A program made the translations under genes and the position numbers. 64,000 nucleotides of DNA from CAWGYT01 sp963826795 (GTDB taxonomy: Bacteria > Planctomycetota > Planctomycetia > Pirellulales > Pirellulaceae), in NCBI GenBank assembly GCA_963826795.1, contig CAWGYT010000020.1:434001-498000 (forward strand). The letters run 5' to 3'. The notes beneath the pieces are model-generated. The model was not told the DNA's origin. It searched no databases and saw only the letters and a list, made by a program, of their open reading frames with translations. Shown in pieces: positions 1 through 10,116 of the stretch (position 1 is the stretch's first letter; each line of letters opens with the position of its first letter).

Positions 1-2
1 TT

Positions 3-3000
3 GATCTTGAGAATGGATCGTTCTTTAGTACGTACAACTCCACCGCCAGCGGGACGCGACCCAACGAAGAAGCGGTGGTGTTTACCGAGTTGGACCTGAC
101 CGATCATCGCGACAAGCTGGTGGTCGGCACCAACGTCTTAGCGCTGCACGGCTTGAATCTCGCGGCCGACGACGACGATTTCCTGTTGGTCCCCGAGTTG
201 TACACGACGGGGCTGCAAGTCAACTTGGCCGAGGCCGGTTACTTTTCTGCTCCCACCCCGGGGGCACTCAATCCCACTTCCTTTAGTCTCGGGCCTCGGA
301 TTGAAGACGTCGTTCACACGCCCCATGAGCCCACGGTCAGCGACCCGCTGCAAGTCACGGCGGCCGTCAGTGCGACCTTCCGGCCGCTGCAAGACGTGAC
401 GCTGGTCTACCGAGTGATGTATGAGGACGAGGTCAGCGTTCTCATGACCGACGACGGTCTGGGAGGCGATGCGGCGGCCGGCGATGGGATCTATTCAGCG
501 ACGATTCCGGCGGGAGTCGCCGAAGCCGGGGAGATGCTGCGCTACTATGTTATCGCCGATGATGCCACCGGTGAGCAGTCTCGATCGCCGCGCCTGCTGG
601 ATACCGTCGGGACCGACCGCTCCCCCGAGTATTACGGAACCGTTGTCACGGATCCGACGCTCAGCGACAACCTGCCCCTGTTTCATTGGTTTACCGAAAC
701 GTTGTCGCGGGCCCGGTCTCGCACCGGCGCCCGGGCCTCGGTCTATTACCTGGGCGAGTTCTACGACAACGTGTTTGTACGCCAGCGCGGCGGGGCCACG
801 AACGGTTCGTCGCAAAAGTTCAATTTCAGCGATGACCAGCCATTTTTCTTGAATGACAAGCTGGGACGGGTCGCCGAAATCAACATGAACGCCCAGGGAT
901 CGGATAATTCGTTCCTGCGGCAGAGTCTGGCGTTTGAGTCCTACGTCTGGGCCGGCAATCAGTCCTCCGAATCGTTCCTGATGCAGATGCGCGTCAATGG
1001 GAGTCGTGACCGCGTGGGAGTCTTTATCGAACAGGTCGACGAGGATCTGCTCGAACGGTACGGACTCGATCCCGACGGGGCCCTCTACAAGTTCGTCCAG
1101 CGCTCGAACCTGGATCCTGTCTTTGCCGACACGACGACGGGCATCGAAAAAAAGACGCGTTTGGAGGAGGGCAAAGAGGACGTGCAGGTCGTCGTCGACG
1201 GCTTGACCCGGTCTTCCGCGGCCGCCCGTGCGAATTCCGTCTTCGACAATTTCAACGTCGCACAGATGTTGAACTACCTGGCAGTCCGATCCGTCACGAT
1301 GGACGCCGACGACGTGCGCAAGAACTTCTACATGTATCGCGACACGAATGGGACCGGGCAGTGGTCGATCTTGCCCTGGGACAAGGACTGGACATTCGGT
1401 GTGCTGGGCGACGGCGGTCCGTCGCTTACGCATCCGTTTTTCGGCGACCAGGCCCATTTGAAAACCAACGCGAACCAGTGGAACCGACTGTATGACGCCG
1501 TGTTCAACGATCCGGTCCTGAGCGAAATGTACCTTCGCCGCCTGCGAACCGTGATGGACGAGTTGCTTCAGCCGCCCGGGACACCGGCGGAATCCGGGCG
1601 TTACGAGACGCGGATCGACGAGATGCTGGCCCAGGCGGGCAACCTGCTTTCATCGTCGGCCATCAGCCAAGCCAACGGCGATCTCAAGCGGTTCTTTCCC
1701 GCCCGTCGGGAAACGCTGTACGTCGAACACAGTATCGACAACCTGACTCAGGGCGAGCTGCGGGACATCATCCCGGAATTCGCCCAGAATGTGCAGTACT
1801 TCGTGCCAACCGACGATTCACTTGGCCAAACCTGGACGGGCCTCGAACCACCCGCCAACATCGCGCAGTGGCAGACCGGTCAGGCGGGCTTTGGATTCAA
1901 TGAACGTTTCGCCGACCTGATCCGCACCGAGGTCAATACGGGCGCGGCGTGCGCCGATTGCACTTCGATGTACCTGCGAATCCCGTTCGAAATCACGGAC
2001 GCGTCCGCGATCAGCGCGCTCACGCTGCGGATGAAGTTCGATGACGGTTTCATCGCTTACTTGAATGGCGTCGAGGTTGCACGCGGCAACGTGACTGACG
2101 ATCCCGCCTACAACGTCCGCGCTCGAACCCGCTCGAACACCGTGGCCGTGGAGTTTGCGAATTACAACATCTCCGCCTTCGCCAGCTCGCTGCGCGACGG
2201 GACCAACGTGTTGGCCATCCAAAGCGTCAACAGCAGCCCCACGAGTAACGATCAGCTGGTCATGCCCGTCTTGATCGAGGGAATCATAGGTGACGACAGC
2301 GCCGCCGGGATCCCGCACGAACAGGTCGGCAATCCACCGGTGACCTTTGGCGCGTTCGAACATAACCCCGCGAGCGGCAACCAGGACGAAGAGTTCATCG
2401 AGTTGCGCAATCCACTGAAGACCGCCGTGGACATTTCCGGCTGGCGGATCGGCGGCGGGATCGAGCACACGTTCCCGCCCGGGACCGTGATCCCGGCGGA
2501 GGGATCCATGTTCATCTCGCCCAACGTGCCTGCGTTCCTGGGACGCGAATCGAGCCCACGCGGGAACGAAGGCCTGTTCGTGCAAGGGAACTACCTGGGA
2601 CACCTGTCGAACTTTGGTGAGACGATCGAACTGCACGCGAGCGACGGCACGCTGATGGATCGCTTCACCACGCCGATCACGCCGACCGATTCGCAGCTTT
2701 ACCTGCGGGTGAGTGAAGTTTATTTCAACCCGCCCGGCGCCGACGAGTTGACCGAGTTTATCGAGCTGACAAACATCAGCGGCGGCGCCACCGCGACGAC
2801 GCTTGACCTGGCGGGTGTCACGCTGACCGAGGGCCCCGCCGAAGCCTTCCAGTTCGCGGCGGGAACGACACTCGCCCCCGGCGAATTCTTGATCGTCGCG
2901 CGAGACCCGGTGGCCTTCCAGGCGGCCTACCCCAACGTCGCCGCCAGCCAGCTCACCGGGCCGTTTCTGGGTTCACTCAGTAACGCCGGCGAAGCGGTGG

Positions 3001-4646
3001 TGCTGGACGACGCCCAGGGCAGCACAATCCTGAGCTTCACCTATGGCGACAGTCAGTTGTGGCCGCGGCGGGCCGACGGGGAAGGGGCCTCGCTGGAACT
3101 GATCGATCCGGCCGGCACTTCGGTCGACTTGCTCTCGAAGCCGAGCGTCTGGCGCGGCAGCACCGATGTGGGCGGGTCACCCGGGCGCCCCGCGACCTTG
3201 CCGCTGGGAGTGGTGATCAACGAAGTGCTGACCAACGCGAATCAACCGGGCCTGCAGGATTCCATCGAGCTCTACAACACAACCAACACGGCCATCGACC
3301 TGACTGGCTGGTATCTGAGCGATAATCCGGCGCAGCTCAAGGGCTATGCCTTGCCTTCGGGGACGATGCTCAACGCAGGACAATACCTGGTCGTCACCGC
3401 CGCGGATTTCAACGGCCCCGGCGCGGGTGAAAACGGTTTTGGACTGAGCAGCGATGGAGATCAGGTCTGGCTGGTCCGCACCGATCCGGCGTCGGGCGCT
3501 GTTGTGCAGTTCGCGGATGAGCTCACGTTCGGAGCGGCCGCGCCCGGAGAATCGTTCGGCCGAGTTCCCAACGGGACCGGAAAGCTCGAGCCGCTGACGG
3601 CCCTCAGTCTGGGCAGCGAAAACGGCGCCCCGCGGGTCGGCCCCGTGGTCATATCGGAGCTGCAATATCATCCCGGCTCGCCGAGCGCCGCCGCGCTGGC
3701 GATCTACCCGTCTCTCACGACCAACGACCTGGAATACGTCGAGATCCATAATCCGACGGCGTCGCCGATCCTCTTGACCGACTGGCGGATCCGCGGCGGG
3801 ATCGAGCTGGACTTCGATCCGGGAACCGCGTTGCCGGCCGGCGGGACCTTGCTCGTGATCCCCTTCAATCCCGGTGGCCGGGGAAACACGTCGCGCACCG
3901 TCGCCTTCCGAACTCACTACGGCCTGAGTGACAGCGTGACGCTCGTCGGGGGCTACCGGGGACAGCTTTCCGACAGCGACGATCGCGTCCAATTGCAGCG
4001 CACGGGAGCGCCGTCGGTGACGGCCCCCGATGGGATTCCTCATCTGTACGAGGACGAAGTGACCTACGACGATCGGGCGCCCTGGCCGACCGCCGCGGAT
4101 GGCAGCGGTGCGTCACTCACGCGCCGCTCGGCAACCTCCGATGGCAACCAGGCCAACAGCTGGATCGCGGCGACGCCCTCGCCGGGACAATTCTCGTCGG
4201 TCAACGGAGACTTGAACAACGACGGCGTGGTCAATGTCTCCGACATCGATCGGCTTTGCCAGGCAATCCAAACGTCCGATCCGGCATTCGACTTGGACGG
4301 CGACGACATGACCGACCTGGACGATCTCTCGTTCTTCGTAGGGAACGTGCTGGGCACCACGCCCGGAGATGTCAACCTGGACGGCGTCTTCGACTCGTCG
4401 GACCTGGTGGCAGTGTTTCAGGTCGGCGAGTACGAGGACGGTGTGGCGGGCAACTCGACCTGGGCCACCGGGGATTGGAATTGCGACGGCGAGTTCGACT
4501 CGGGCGACTTGGTGGCTGCTTTTCAAGCGGGAGGTTTCGTCGCCGCGGCGACGCCTTGGACCGCACGGGCGCAGGTCTTTGCAGAGAGTGAGTTCGATTG
4601 GCTGGAGGACGTGGACGAGTGGACGATCGATCTGGAGGGTGAATGA
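3..4646 (+). CDS. Exported CotH-kinase-like / lamin-tail / dockerin protein (5' end cut by window)
   Basis: The frame is already open at base 3, so the N-terminus lies outside the window; the first in-window ATG at 75 is internal. Visible order: the end of a beta-sandwich module, a spacer domain, then a CotH-like region (about 650-1680) containing the motif LPWDKDW typical of CotH-type kinases. A second sandwich module follows with YLNGVEVARG. Four lamin-tail-type repeats start near 2340, 2700, 3210 and 3645 (pattern 'EFIEL.N....DISGWR'). A dockerin/EF-hand-like tail (4200-4540) has repeated DxNxDGxFDSxDLV motifs. The protein ends on an acidic tail and lacks a PEP-CTERM anchor. Very large secreted proteins of this architecture are common in planctomycetes. 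The substrate of the CotH-like domain is unknown; a cell-surface or secreted role is inferred. Confidence 0.85.
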   Translation, partial: DLENGSFFSTYNSTASGTRPNEEAVVFTELDLTDHRDKLVVGTNVLALHGLNLAADDDDFLLVPELYTTGLQVNLAEAGYFSAPTPGALNPTSFSLGPRIEDVVHTPHEPTVSDPLQVTAAVSATFRPLQDVTLVYRVMYEDEVSVLMTDDGLGGDAAAGDGIYSATIPAGVAEAGEMLRYYVIADDATGEQSRSPRLLDTVGTDRSPEYYGTVVTDPTLSDNLPLFHWFTETLSRARSRTGARASVYYLGEFYDNVFVRQRGGATNGSSQKFNFSDDQPFFLNDKLGRVAEINMNAQGSDNSFLRQSLAFESYVWAGNQSSESFLMQMRVNGSRDRVGVFIEQVDEDLLERYGLDPDGALYKFVQRSNLDPVFADTTTGIEKKTRLEEGKEDVQVVVDGLTRSSAAARANSVFDNFNVAQMLNYLAVRSVTMDADDVRKNFYMYRDTNGTGQWSILPWDKDWTFGVLGDGGPSLTHPFFGDQAHLKTNANQWNRLYDAVFNDPVLSEMYLRRLRTVMDELLQPPGTPAESGRYETRIDEMLAQAGNLLSSSAISQANGDLKRFFPARRETLYVEHSIDNLTQGELRDIIPEFAQNVQYFVPTDDSLGQTWTGLEPPANIAQWQTGQAGFGFNERFADLIRTEVNTGAACADCTSMYLRIPFEITDASAISALTLRMKFDDGFIAYLNGVEVARGNVTDDPAYNVRARTRSNTVAVEFANYNISAFASSLRDGTNVLAIQSVNSSPTSNDQLVMPVLIEGIIGDDSAAGIPHEQVGNPPVTFGAFEHNPASGNQDEEFIELRNPLKTAVDISGWRIGGGIEHTFPPGTVIPAEGSMFISPNVPAFLGRESSPRGNEGLFVQGNYLGHLSNFGETIELHASDGTLMDRFTTPITPTDSQLYLRVSEVYFNPPGADELTEFIELTNISGGATATTLDLAGVTLTEGPAEAFQFAAGTTLAPGEFLIVARDPVAFQAAYPNVAASQLTGPFLGSLSNAGEAVVLDDAQGSTILSFTYGDSQLWPRRADGEGASLELIDPAGTSVDLLSKPSVWRGSTDVGGSPGRPATLPLGVVINEVLTNANQPGLQDSIELYNTTNTAIDLTGWYLSDNPAQLKGYALPSGTMLNAGQYLVVTAADFNGPGAGENGFGLSSDGDQVWLVRTDPASGAVVQFADELTFGAAAPGESFGRVPNGTGKLEPLTALSLGSENGAPRVGPVVISELQYHPGSPSAAALAIYPSLTTNDLEYVEIHNPTASPILLTDWRIRGGIELDFDPGTALPAGGTLLVIPFNPGGRGNTSRTVAFRTHYGLSDSVTLVGGYRGQLSDSDDRVQLQRTGAPSVTAPDGIPHLYEDEVTYDDRAPWPTAADGSGASLTRRSATSDGNQANSWIAATPSPGQFSSVNGDLNNDGVVNVSDIDRLCQAIQTSDPAFDLDGDDMTDLDDLSFFVGNVLGTTPGDVNLDGVFDSSDLVAVFQVGEYEDGVAGNSTWATGDWNCDGEFDSGDLVAAFQAGGFVAAATPWTARAQVFAESEFDWLEDVDEWTIDLEGE

Positions 4647-4789
4647 GGCACCGAGGCGCAAAGGAAGCCTGTCGAAGCGGCACCTCGAAAGAGTGGATTG
4701 ACAGAACCTCGACACTTGCCTCATGCTAACCGAGCTTCCAGGCATGCACGCAGGCGATTCTTTTATTTTTTCATGGAGTATGTGACACA

Positions 4790-6433
4790 ATGAGACGCTT
4801 CAACGTTCTGACTGCCTTGCTGGCGGCCTGCCTCGGACTGGGCACCGCGGCGCGGGCACCGGCTGATGTTTTCTATCCGATCGATTCGGTTTCGGTCTTC
4901 TATCCGGATGGGGGCGGTCCCTTCTATCCGGAAAGAAACCTGTACCAGGGAGCGGGCATCGGGTTTGACGCGATGGAACCGCACGATCAGTTGCCGGGCG
5001 GTACCTGGGTCACCCAGGCCTGCGGTGCGGCGTGCGACTATATCGAGGTATTTGGTGAGCCCGTGATCAGCCTGGACCTGGGTCAAGACCGGTCGCTGAC
5101 CGAAATCAGTGTTTGGGGTTATGCGACGAGCAATTCAAACGGCTTGCAGGAATTCAGCCTGCGTTTCGCCTCGAATGCCGATGGACCCAATGGATTCGGC
5201 ACGTCGATTTCTTACAACCCGCTGATTGAAGACGTGGATATCGACGACCTGATCCGCCAGAGTTTCCCATTCGGTCAGGACATCAACGCCCGCTATGTCG
5301 AGATGACGGTCACGAAGAATTGGTTTGACAGTGGGATTCCTGGTGGCGACCGCGTGGGCATCGGAGAAATCGCGTTCCAGGCACCGGATGATTTCGTGCC
5401 GCCGCCGCCGCCAGCGCCTTCGGTTGAGTTTTATCCGATCGAGAGCATCGAATCCTCAACGCGGGATTTCGATTTCTATCAGGCGGAGGGCCTGATTCAG
5501 GGCCCAGGCGTGGGCTTCTTGAATTCGGATCCATTCGATCGCCTATCGGGCGGTGCGGAAGGATTGTGGGTCACGGAGGCGTGCGGTTTTCCGTGTGACT
5601 ATCTCGACACGTTCGACCCGCCAGAGCTGTACCTCGACCTGGGCGAAGACGTGCCGCTCTCGGAAATCAATTTGTGGGGCTACTCGGATACCAACTCCAA
5701 TGGCGTGCTGGAATTCAGCCTCAGTTTCGCCACGGATGCGGACGGACCCGATGGCTACGGCACCTCGGTCAGCTACGAGCCGACTTTCTCGGACGTCGAG
5801 ATCGACTCCATTCCTCGTCAGATCTTCCCGTTCGACCAAACCGTGACGGCGCGCTACGTCCGCCTGACCGCCCTGGACAACTATTTCGAAGAACCTGGGA
5901 CCGGCGGCGGTGAAAACGGTTGGCCGCCGGGCGGTGACCGAGTGGGTTTGGGCGAAATCGCGTTTCCGATCCCAAGCAGCTCGATTCCGGGCGACTTCAA
6001 TGGCGACGGCGTCTTGGACCTCGTCGACATCAACGCCTTGAACGTCGAAGTGGCCGGCGGCATGAATCCGCTCCCCTATGATGTGACGGGCGACAGCCTG
6101 GTGAACGAGGACGACATCAAGTTCTGGGTGGAGGACCTCAAGAACTCGTGGGTCGGCGACGCGAACCTGGACGGCGCGTTTGACAGCACCGATTTTGTCG
6201 AGATCTTTCAGGCCGGCAAGTTCGAAACGGGCAACCCCGCGAAGTGGGAAGAGGGCGACTGGACGGGCGACCTGCTGTTTGACAGCTCCGACCTGGTCTC
6301 CGCTTTCCAAGGTGGCGGTTTTGAGCTCGGCCCGCGACAGGCGGTCAGCGCCGTCCCCGAGCCTGGCACGTCCGTACTGCTTCTGCTGGGAGGACTGGTC
6401 GGGCTGATCCGCACCCGACGCCGCCTGGCGTGA
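4790..6433 (+). CDS. PEP-CTERM protein with duplicated discoidin-like domain and dockerin-like tail
   Basis: 547 aa. It has an N-terminal Sec signal (MRRFNVLTALLAACLGLG...), then two copies of a ~180-residue domain (about residues 25-200 and 213-395). The copies share blocks such as 'FYPI(D/E)S', 'WVT(Q/E)ACG..CDY', 'LDLG(Q/E)D' and 'GGDRVG(I/L)GEIAF', and resemble F5/8-type carbohydrate-binding sandwiches (inference). The C-terminal third carries two EF-hand/dockerin-like motifs (GDANLDGAFDSTDFV, DLLFDSSDLV). It ends with VPEPGTS, a hydrophobic helix and RTRRR, the canonical PEP-CTERM sorting signal. The start ATG at 4790 fits the signal peptide. It lies 143 bp downstream of the CotH-like gene, which has the same tail type. 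Likely surface-sorted; ligand unknown. Confidence 0.85.
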   Translation: MRRFNVLTALLAACLGLGTAARAPADVFYPIDSVSVFYPDGGGPFYPERNLYQGAGIGFDAMEPHDQLPGGTWVTQACGAACDYIEVFGEPVISLDLGQDRSLTEISVWGYATSNSNGLQEFSLRFASNADGPNGFGTSISYNPLIEDVDIDDLIRQSFPFGQDINARYVEMTVTKNWFDSGIPGGDRVGIGEIAFQAPDDFVPPPPPAPSVEFYPIESIESSTRDFDFYQAEGLIQGPGVGFLNSDPFDRLSGGAEGLWVTEACGFPCDYLDTFDPPELYLDLGEDVPLSEINLWGYSDTNSNGVLEFSLSFATDADGPDGYGTSVSYEPTFSDVEIDSIPRQIFPFDQTVTARYVRLTALDNYFEEPGTGGGENGWPPGGDRVGLGEIAFPIPSSSIPGDFNGDGVLDLVDINALNVEVAGGMNPLPYDVTGDSLVNEDDIKFWVEDLKNSWVGDANLDGAFDSTDFVEIFQAGKFETGNPAKWEEGDWTGDLLFDSSDLVSAFQGGGFELGPRQAVSAVPEPGTSVLLLLGGLVGLIRTRRRLA

Positions 6434-6740
6434 ACCTCGGATAAATCGCGTACTCTCCTGAGGCGCACCGAACATTGACTTGGTTCGGTGCGCCTCCATT
6501 GCGCCCTCCCCACGATCGGGGCACAAAAACTTTCCGGTGTCGGCTGCGGGCGATCTTTACGTTCGGCGCTCCGTCGCAAACAATGTGGTGCGGAGCGGCT
6601 TGGCGGCAGAAAGCTGAACTGGTCGCCCAGATTGGACGCCGCCAACGATGTCACCTCTCCCGGGACCGGGAGAAACATTGCGGGAGGCGGCAAAACGATG
6701 TCACTTCTCCCGGGACCCCGGGGAGAAGACATTGGAGAAC

Positions 6741-6874
6741 GCCAACGATGTCACCTCTCCCGGGACCGGGAGAGGTCGCCACGAAGTGGCGGGTGAGGGT
6801 CGAACGGCGGAAAACGCCGGGCCCCCTCATCCGGCCTTCGGCCACCTTCTCCCGCGTTGGGGAGAAGGGACAGG
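6741..6874 (+). repeat. 134-bp direct repeat, copy 1
   Basis: Begins GCCAACGATGTCACC and ends GGAGAAGGGACAGG. It matches copy 2 at 6984-7117 over the same 134-bp length, with no difference that I can see by eye. It contains the inverted pair TCTCCCGG/CCGGGAGA and the palindrome-like GGCCTTCGGCC. Part of the unit recurs beside two other genes in the window, so this is a dispersed, probably REP-like, intergenic family. Confidence 0.85.
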
Positions 6875-6983
6875 ATGGCGAGAAGGAACAGGATGGAGAG
6901 AAGGGACGGGATGGCGATAAGGGACAGGGCGGGGTAGAAGGGACAGGATGGGCGACGAGGAAAAGACTCGCGAGTTGGGCAGC

Positions 6984-7117
6984 GCCAACGATGTCACCTC
7001 TCCCGGGACCGGGAGAGGTCGCCACGAAGTGGCGGGTGAGGGTCGAACGGCGGAAAACGCCGGGCCCCCTCATCCGGCCTTCGGCCACCTTCTCCCGCGT
7101 TGGGGAGAAGGGACAGG
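6984..7117 (+). repeat. 134-bp direct repeat, copy 2
   Basis: Second copy of the element at 6741-6874, same orientation, about 110 bp after the end of copy 1. It is followed by another short run of GGGGAGAAGGGAC units up to about 7165. The high identity suggests recent duplication or ongoing gene conversion. Confidence 0.85.
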
Positions 7118-7302
7118 GGGGAGAAGGGACAGATGGGGAGAAGGGACGGGGCGGGGAGAAGGGACAGGCTCCTGCGTTGGGGCGGAGATTTGCGGGTGGA
7201 ACGTCAAGCGGCGGCGGGGAAATGTCGATAACATGGGGCTCGTGTGCCCGCGTGCGATGCGCCGTTTAAGGGCAACGGTTTTGATGACAGCGAAGGGATC
7301 CC

Positions 7303-10023
7303 ATGGCAGAAGCAAAGATCTTGAGTGATGGCGAGCAGCCGGCAGTCCAACCAATTGCTCCTCCGATCGCCGACGTGGATCCGGCTGAGACGCGCGAATG
7401 GCTCGATTCGCTTCAGTATGTGCTCGAGAGCAAAGGCCGCGAGCGAGCTCAGTTCCTGCTCTCCGTGCTGCAGAATCGAGCGGTGCAGGAAGGCGTCGAA
7501 TTGCCCCTCCAATTGACGACGCCCTACGTCAATACGATTCCCGCCGATCGGCAACCGCGGTATCCGGGCAATCGCGAGATTGAGCGTCGCATCAAGAGCA
7601 TCGTGCGTTGGAACGCGATGGCGATGGTCGTGCGAGCCAACAAGCGTTTCGAGGGGATTGGCGGGCACATCTCGACGTTCGCCTCGGCGGCCACGTTATA
7701 CGAAGTCGGCTTTAGCCACTTTTTCCGCGGCCGTGGCGAATCGGGCTACGACGGCGACCAGATTTACTTCCAAGGTCACGCCTCTCCCGGCGCGTACGCG
7801 CGAGCCTACCTGGAGGGTCGCCTGACGGAAGCCAATCTGGACAATTTTCGCCGCGAATTGCAGCCCGAGGGAGGACTCTCGTCCTACCCGCACCCCTGGT
7901 TGATGCCGTCCTTCTGGGAGTTTCCGACCGTTTCGATGGGCCTCGCGCCGATCATGGCGATCTACCAGGCCCGTTTCAATCGCTACCTGGAAGACCGAGG
8001 CCTCAAGAAGACATCGCACCAGCGCGTCTGGGCGTTCTTGGGCGATGGCGAATGCGACGAGCCGGAAACGCTGGGGGCCATCACGCTCGCAGCGCGCGAG
8101 CAGCTGGACAATCTGGTCTTCGTGATCAACTGCAATCTCCAGCGGCTCGACGGCCCCGTTCGCGGCAACGGCAAGATCATCCAAGAGCTCGAGGGGATCT
8201 TCCGCGGGGCCGGTTGGAATGTGATCAAGGTGATTTGGGGCAACGACTGGGACAACCTGTTGGAAACCGATACGTCGGGAATGCTGATCAAACGGATGGG
8301 CGAGGTCGTCGACGGTCAGTACCAGAAGTACACCGTGATGCCGGGCAGCTACATTCGGGAACACTTTTTTGGCAAGTATCCGGAGGTCGCCGAGCTGGTC
8401 CGGAATTTCTCTGACGAGAAGCTCGAACGGATGCGGCGGGGCGGTCACGATCCCGAAAAGGTCTACGCCGCCTACAAGTCGGCGGTCGACCATCAGGGCC
8501 AGCCCACCGTCATTCTGGCCAAGACGATCAAGGGGTATGGGCTGGGTGAGGCGGGCGAAGGGCGAAACGTCACGCACAACCAGAAGAAGATGAACGAAGA
8601 CGAGCTGCGTGAATTCCGCAGCCGTTTCGGGATCCCGATCTCCGATGCCGACGTCGTCAAGGCGCCGTTTTACAAGCCGCCGGAGGACAGCATCGAGATG
8701 AAGTATCTGCGCGAGCGGCGCAAGGCGCTCGGCGGTCCCGTCCCCTCGCGTCCCACGCAGCACCCCACGATGACCGTGCCGACGCTGCATGATTACGAGC
8801 GAACGCTCAAGACGATCAGCGAAAACGAACTCTCCACGACGATGGGCTTCGTGCGCCTGCTGTCCGCCCTGCTGCGCGACAAGACGCTGGGCAAGTTCAT
8901 CGTCCCGATCGTCCCCGACGAATCGCGAACGTTCGGCATGGAGGGGCTGTTCCGGCAGGTCGGCATCTATGCCCATGCGGGCCAGCTGTACGAGCCCGTC
9001 GACTCGGACCAGCTGATGTACTACAAGGAAGCCGAGAACGGGCAAATCCTGGAAGAGGGGATCACCGAAGCGGGCTCGATGTCGTCGTTCAACGCGGCCG
9101 GGACCGCCTACAGCCAGCACGGCATCAACATGATCCCGTTCTTTATTTACTACTCGATGTTCGGCTTTCAGCGGATCGGGGACCTGATCTGGGCCGCGGC
9201 CGATATGCGAGCCAAGGGGTTCCTGATCGGAGCGACCGCGGGTCGCACGACGCTCAACGGCGAAGGCCTGCAGCACCAGGACGGACATAGCCTGCTGAAT
9301 GCGATCGCCTTTCCGACCGTACGGGCCTACGACCCCGCGTTTGCCTACGAGACCGCCGTCATTATCTTCGATGGGTTGCGACGCCTTTATCAGGAAGGTG
9401 AGACCGCCATCTATTACATCACGGTGGAGAACGAGAGCTACTACATGCCGGCGATGCCGGAGGGCGTGGAAGAGGGCATCGTACGCGGGATTTACAGACT
9501 GCAGTCCCGGGATGCCGGGGAGGGCCGACCTCGGGTGCAATTGTTCGGCAGCGGGGCGATTCTGCGCGGCGTGCTCCAGGCCCAGGACGTGCTCGCCGAA
9601 AACTATGGGGTCAGCAGTGATGTGTGGAGCGTGACCAGTTACTCGCAACTGCGGCGAGACGCCCAGGATTGCCAACGCTGGAATCTGCTGAACCCGACCC
9701 AGACGCCCCGCCAATCGTTCCTCGAACAGGCGATCGCCGGCAGCAAGGGGCCGTTCATTTCGGCCTCGGACTACGTGCGGGCGGTGGCCGAACAGCTCTC
9801 GCCCTGGGTTCCCGGCGGCTTGTTTTCGCTCGGAACCGACGGGATGGGACGCAGCGAGACGCGTGAGAACCTGCGTCGACATTTCGAGGTGGACTCCGAA
9901 AACATTGTGGTGGCCAGCCTCTACCGTTTGTCCCAACTCGGCGAAATCCCCAGCTCACGCGTCGCCGACGCGATCCAGGAGCTGAAACTCGATCCGAACA
10001 AAGTAAATCCCATGTTCGCGTGA
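7303..10023 (+). CDS. aceE: Pyruvate dehydrogenase E1 component, homodimeric type
   Basis: 906 aa, the usual length for the single-chain (AceE-type) E1 that decarboxylates pyruvate with thiamine diphosphate and passes the acetyl group to lipoyl-E2. The ThDP motif begins at GDGECDEPE (about residue 247) and closes near INCNLQRLDGPV. Other family blocks are YQGHASPGAYAR, GEGRNVTHNQKK and, in the pyrimidine-binding half, 'AGRTTLNGEGLQHQDGHS'. Start ATG at 7303. aceF follows 93 bp downstream on the same strand, so the two are probably cotranscribed. No E3 (dihydrolipoamide dehydrogenase) gene is present in the window and it must be supplied from elsewhere. Cytoplasmic. Confidence 0.97.
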   Translation: MAEAKILSDGEQPAVQPIAPPIADVDPAETREWLDSLQYVLESKGRERAQFLLSVLQNRAVQEGVELPLQLTTPYVNTIPADRQPRYPGNREIERRIKSIVRWNAMAMVVRANKRFEGIGGHISTFASAATLYEVGFSHFFRGRGESGYDGDQIYFQGHASPGAYARAYLEGRLTEANLDNFRRELQPEGGLSSYPHPWLMPSFWEFPTVSMGLAPIMAIYQARFNRYLEDRGLKKTSHQRVWAFLGDGECDEPETLGAITLAAREQLDNLVFVINCNLQRLDGPVRGNGKIIQELEGIFRGAGWNVIKVIWGNDWDNLLETDTSGMLIKRMGEVVDGQYQKYTVMPGSYIREHFFGKYPEVAELVRNFSDEKLERMRRGGHDPEKVYAAYKSAVDHQGQPTVILAKTIKGYGLGEAGEGRNVTHNQKKMNEDELREFRSRFGIPISDADVVKAPFYKPPEDSIEMKYLRERRKALGGPVPSRPTQHPTMTVPTLHDYERTLKTISENELSTTMGFVRLLSALLRDKTLGKFIVPIVPDESRTFGMEGLFRQVGIYAHAGQLYEPVDSDQLMYYKEAENGQILEEGITEAGSMSSFNAAGTAYSQHGINMIPFFIYYSMFGFQRIGDLIWAAADMRAKGFLIGATAGRTTLNGEGLQHQDGHSLLNAIAFPTVRAYDPAFAYETAVIIFDGLRRLYQEGETAIYYITVENESYYMPAMPEGVEEGIVRGIYRLQSRDAGEGRPRVQLFGSGAILRGVLQAQDVLAENYGVSSDVWSVTSYSQLRRDAQDCQRWNLLNPTQTPRQSFLEQAIAGSKGPFISASDYVRAVAEQLSPWVPGGLFSLGTDGMGRSETRENLRRHFEVDSENIVVASLYRLSQLGEIPSSRVADAIQELKLDPNKVNPMFA

Positions 10024-10116
10024 GCGCGACGTCGCGGGGTCGGATGATCAGGCGTCCGCTCGGATTGCCACGCTCTCCCGCGAAGAGATCTGACGAAAAC
10101 GAGCGAAGGCATACCC

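Larger units (their letters stand above)
6434..7302. other. Gene-free, repeat-rich spacer
   Basis: 869 bp between the PEP-CTERM gene and aceE. I see no credible coding sequence; open frames here are low-complexity shadows of repeats. It holds four copies of a short element around AACGATGTCAC(C/T)TCTCCCGGGACC (near 6643, 6698, 6743 and 6986), two of them inside longer 134-bp direct repeats. In several copies TCTCCCGG and CCGGGAGA form an inverted pair two bases apart. Between and after the long copies are runs built on 'GAGAAGGGACAGGATGG'. The block CCCCTCATCCGGCCTTCGG inside the long copies recurs at 28412 and 37782. The aceE promoter must lie in or beyond these repeats but cannot be picked out. 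Confidence 0.7.

Noticed and set aside
1818..2636. Long antisense frames inside the CotH-like gene and in many other genes (for example 7696-9936 opposite aceE)
   Set aside because: Shadow frames of high-GC coding sequence; the sense frames carry clear domains.
6475..7328. Long open frames on both strands in the spacer before aceE
   Set aside because: They are built from the 134-bp repeats and short tandem units, with matching frames on both strands and no start signals.
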